The notes below the pieces were generated by a model that was not told the DNA's origin, searched no databases, and worked only from the letters and a program-made list of their open reading frames with translations. Below are positions 34,823 to 37,362 of a DNA stretch of 37,362 nucleotides, in pieces. Within the stretch, counting starts at the first letter, position 1. The number at the start of each line of letters is the position of its first letter. Origin of the DNA: Bacteroidales bacterium. GTDB lineage: Bacteria > Bacteroidota > Bacteroidia > Bacteroidales > VadinHA17. The stretch covers positions 1 to 37,362 of the forward strand of contig JAAYQC010000097.1 in NCBI GenBank assembly GCA_012519515.1, written 5' to 3'. The position numbers were made by a program, and so were the translations under genes.

Positions 34823-36625
34823 ATGTCAGAGAACGATTTCATGATCAACAAAAACTATCAGACAGTCATCGGTGACATGCCCAAAGTAGGGATTCGTCCG
34901 GTGATAGATGCCCGCGAAAGGGGAGTAAGAGAGTCGCTTGAAGAGCAGACCATGGGGATGGCCAGATCCGCGGCCGCCCTGATCAGCAATAACCTGAGGT
35001 ACCCGAACGGGGAGCCTGTCGAATGTGTCATTTCCGACACCACTATCGGACGAGTGGCACAGGCTGCAGCCTGTGCAGAGAAATTCAGAAAAAGCGGGGT
35101 GGGTCTGACCCTTACGGTAACTCCATGCTGGTGCTATGGAAGCGAAACTATTGATAGTGATCCGCTCATGCCCAAAACCGTTTGGGGATTCAATGGCACC
35201 GAAAGGCCGGGTGCTGTTTATCTTGCGGCAGCGCTGGCCGGGCATGCCATGAAGGGACTTCCGGCATTCGGTATTTACGGACGGGATGTTCAGGATGCGG
35301 GCGACAGGAATATACCTCAGGATGTTTCGGAGAAAATACTCCGCTTTGTCAGAGCAGCTTTGCCTGTAGCCTTCATGAAAGGCAAGTCGTATCTGTCGAT
35401 GGGTTCGGTTTCAATGGGAATTGCCGGTTCAATAGTAAGGGATGATTTCTTTCAGGAATACCTGGGGATGAGGAACGAATATGTTGATATGAGCGAATTT
35501 GTACGCAGGATCAATGAAGAGATCTATGACGGGGAAGAATACTCCAGAGCGCTGGCCTGGACAAAAAAATACTGCAGGGAAGGCAAGGATTACAATGAAA
35601 AGCCCTCATCGAGGCAGAGGAAAGACCAGGAATGGGAGATTGTCGTTAAAATGGCCCTGATAGCCCGCGACCTCATGGTCGGGAATCCGGTATTGAAAAA
35701 GCTTGGCTTTGGTGAGGAATCGCTTGGTCACAATGCCATACTTGCTGGCTTCCAGGGGCAGCGTCAGTGGACTGACCACATGCCCAACGGCGATTTCATG
35801 GAGGCTATATTATGTTCCTCCTTCGACTGGAACGGAACAAGGCCGCCCTACCTCGTTGCAACGGAAAATGATGCCATGAACGGAGTGCCGATGCTTTTCG
35901 GCTATCTTCTTACAAACACGGCCCAGATGTTCTCTGATATCCGGACATACTGGAGCGCCGCCGCCATTGAAAGGGTTACAGGCATGAAACCCGGCGGGCT
36001 TGCAGCAAACGGTATCATTCACCTTATTAATTCAGGAGCTTCCGCACTTGATTTCTCAGGAAAAGAACGACGAAACGGAGAAGCCTGTATAAAGCCTTTC
36101 TGGGAAATTACCCCCGAAGATGCGGTTGCCTGCCTTGATGCAACCCAATGGTCGCCGGGTAGCAAAGGATATTTCAGGGGAGGAGGCTTTTCATCGCAAT
36201 TCACCACCGTCGATGTGATGCCGCTTACCATTTCGAGAGTTAACCTGGTCAAAGGACTGGGACCGGTGATGCAGATAGCCGAAGGATGGACGGTTGATCT
36301 TCCTGAAAAAATGAACAAGATACTCACCGACCGGACCGATCCCGGATGGCCGACCACATGGTTTACACCCAGACTCACCGGAAAGGGCCCCTTCACCGAT
36401 GTATATTCGGTAATGGCAAACTGGGGAGCCAATCATTCATCTTCCAGCTACGGCCATATCGGAGCCGACCTGATAACGCTTGCTTCCCTGCTGAGAATCC
36501 CGGTTTGCATGCACAACGTAGCTGAGGATATGATCTTCAGACCGGCATCATGGAATGCTTTCGGAATGGACAAGGAAGGATCGGATTACAGGGCATGCAA
36601 AAGTTACGGTCCCCTTTACGGATAA
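34823..36625 (+). CDS. fucI: L-fucose isomerase
   Basis: The product converts L-fucose to L-fuculose in the cytoplasm. It follows the E. coli FucI sequence closely as I remember it: [58 protein letters not shown]. The metal/catalytic residues correspond to Glu348 (ATENDAMNG), Asp372 (FSDIRTYW) and His538 (NWGANH). I chose the ATG at 34823 (600 residues) because the frame upstream to 34745 contains the likely promoter and gives a Lys/Asn-rich leader with no counterpart. Length fits the family (about 590). A membrane protein and fucK follow. Confidence 0.96.
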   Translation: MSENDFMINKNYQTVIGDMPKVGIRPVIDARERGVRESLEEQTMGMARSAAALISNNLRYPNGEPVECVISDTTIGRVAQAAACAEKFRKSGVGLTLTVTPCWCYGSETIDSDPLMPKTVWGFNGTERPGAVYLAAALAGHAMKGLPAFGIYGRDVQDAGDRNIPQDVSEKILRFVRAALPVAFMKGKSYLSMGSVSMGIAGSIVRDDFFQEYLGMRNEYVDMSEFVRRINEEIYDGEEYSRALAWTKKYCREGKDYNEKPSSRQRKDQEWEIVVKMALIARDLMVGNPVLKKLGFGEESLGHNAILAGFQGQRQWTDHMPNGDFMEAILCSSFDWNGTRPPYLVATENDAMNGVPMLFGYLLTNTAQMFSDIRTYWSAAAIERVTGMKPGGLAANGIIHLINSGASALDFSGKERRNGEACIKPFWEITPEDAVACLDATQWSPGSKGYFRGGGFSSQFTTVDVMPLTISRVNLVKGLGPVMQIAEGWTVDLPEKMNKILTDRTDPGWPTTWFTPRLTGKGPFTDVYSVMANWGANHSSSSYGHIGADLITLASLLRIPVCMHNVAEDMIFRPASWNAFGMDKEGSDYRACKSYGPLYG

Positions 36626-36680
36626 TGTTTATCCCGAACGCATCCTGAATTGAAAGTCAAGGTTTCAACACTTATAGACA

Positions 36681-37127
36681 ATGGAAACACCTCCTGAGGA
36701 AAGGAAGCTTGTAATCAGTCGCGAGAACCTGAAAAACCTGAATACCATAAGGATATGGACCACGTTCCTTTCGGTACTTGGCTTCATACTTATCGGCCTG
36801 TTCATCATTGCCGGGATTGCCACAGGCATGTTCCTTACAACATTCAGCACAACGAAGGCAAGCCTGGGCATCCCCGAATCGATGGTGGTTCTTCTTCTTT
36901 TCGTGGCCGGAGCAATATCCCTTTTTCCGGTGTTATATCTTTTCCGTTTTTCAAAAAACATCAGGGATGCCGTTCAGAACAATGACCAGCAAAAGCTTGA
37001 CAGTGGAATAAAGAATCTGAAGAAGTATTTCACTTTTATCGGGATCCTGGTCATAATAGCCCTTGCCGCCTATGCCCTGGGCCTGATCTATGCCGGGGCA
37101 TCAATGTCATTTCTAAAGGGAGCCTGA
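36681..37127 (+). CDS. Small membrane protein with three helices (DUF5362-like)
   Basis: The 148-residue protein has a charged N-terminus followed by hydrophobic helices at about 26-53, 66-90 and 116-139, with a basic and amide-rich loop (91-115) between the second and third. It resembles the small membrane proteins annotated DUF5362 in Bacteroidota, but I am not certain. It lies 55 bases after fucI and three bases before fucK, so it is almost surely co-transcribed. It is far too small to be a fucose permease and has no transporter motif. Confidence 0.7.
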   Translation: METPPEERKLVISRENLKNLNTIRIWTTFLSVLGFILIGLFIIAGIATGMFLTTFSTTKASLGIPESMVVLLLFVAGAISLFPVLYLFRFSKNIRDAVQNNDQQKLDSGIKNLKKYFTFIGILVIIALAAYALGLIYAGASMSFLKGA

Positions 37128-37130
37128 CAG

Positions 37131-37362
37131 ATGCAGCGCGATACGGCAATTGTCTTTGACTGCGGGGCAACGAACATAAGGGTTATTGCGATTGATGCCC
37201 GTGGCAGCATCATCGCCTCGGAATCATTTCCCAACGCTACCCGGCCCGATCCCTTTTATCCGGCATACCGTATCTGGGATACGGATGAAATATGGGAAAA
37301 GATGTGTATGGCATCACGGAAGGTGATGGGAACGATCAGACCTGAAAGAATAGCCGGAGTAA
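37131..37362 (+). CDS. fucK: L-fuculokinase, N-terminal part (3' end outside window)
   Basis: The 77 residues inside the window open a FGGY-family sugar kinase: the phosphate-binding loop FDCGATNIRVIAID (about 9-22), then a GSIIASESFPNAT strand-turn, close to the start of E. coli FucK as I remember it. The kinase phosphorylates L-fuculose at C1. A GGGAG ribosome-binding site lies upstream of the ATG at 37131. The neighbour fucI makes its substrate, which supports fuculokinase over rhamnulokinase. Confidence 0.85.
   Translation, partial: MQRDTAIVFDCGATNIRVIAIDARGSIIASESFPNATRPDPFYPAYRIWDTDEIWEKMCMASRKVMGTIRPERIAGV

Noticed and set aside
1-37362. CRISPR arrays, tRNA, rRNA, insertion sequences
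   Set aside because: No regularly spaced repeats, tRNA-like folds, rRNA segments or transposase genes were seen on reading the window, though small RNAs could be missed by eye.

Overview
The window looks like chromosomal DNA from a member of the Bacteroidota, probably Bacteroidales-like. Three things point there: an adjacent SusC/SusD outer-membrane pair, promoter elements of the Bacteroidota type (TAnnTTTG at -7, with a TTTG at -33 before susC), and several families typical of the phylum (DUF3109, Bacteroidota-type topoisomerase IV, a membrane-anchored MutS-like protein, HhH/beta-barrel protein). The species cannot be named from the sequence. No rRNA, tRNA or CRISPR array was seen.

Layout. 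(1) 1-1978 is an AT-rich accessory stretch. It holds the 3' end of an unknown gene, a long imperfect palindrome that resembles an integron attC site, and a lone FnIII-containing lipoprotein. (2) 1979-6678 is a susC-susD transport pair read leftward from a good promoter and closed by a bidirectional terminator. (3) 6899-10413 is a leftward set gpmI > DUF3109 > M20 dipeptidase. (4) 10684-20565 is a leftward set parE > parC > aroK > HEAT-repeat protein > membrane-anchored nSTAND/WD40 protein. (5) 20763-27769 is a tightly packed leftward set hpt > adk > obg > PAP2 phosphatase > lplA > plsC > SAM-fold-like protein > MutS-like protein. (6) 27861-31279 runs rightward: purE, then a coupled pair of probable outer-membrane proteins, the second with an N-terminal helix-hairpin-helix region. 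(7) 31276-34623 runs leftward: lipA > lipB > recJ. (8) 34823-37362 runs rightward: fucI, a three-helix membrane protein, and the start of fucK, the beginning of an L-fucose catabolic operon.

Most of the window is housekeeping: glycolysis, type II topoisomerase, shikimate, purine salvage and synthesis, lipoate, phospholipid synthesis, ribosome assembly and DNA repair. The best candidate for an undescribed system is the HEAT-repeat/nSTAND-WD40 pair at 10684-15495. A soluble HEAT protein whose C-terminus looks like a decayed cyclic-nucleotide-binding domain is encoded 12 bases upstream of a signalling NTPase. The NTPase appears to cross the membrane once, which would place its WD40 propeller on the opposite side from the NTPase. 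Other points of interest are the HhH-plus-barrel protein, the transmembrane MutS homologue and the attC-like element. Functions come from motif reading and remembered family features; no database search was possible.
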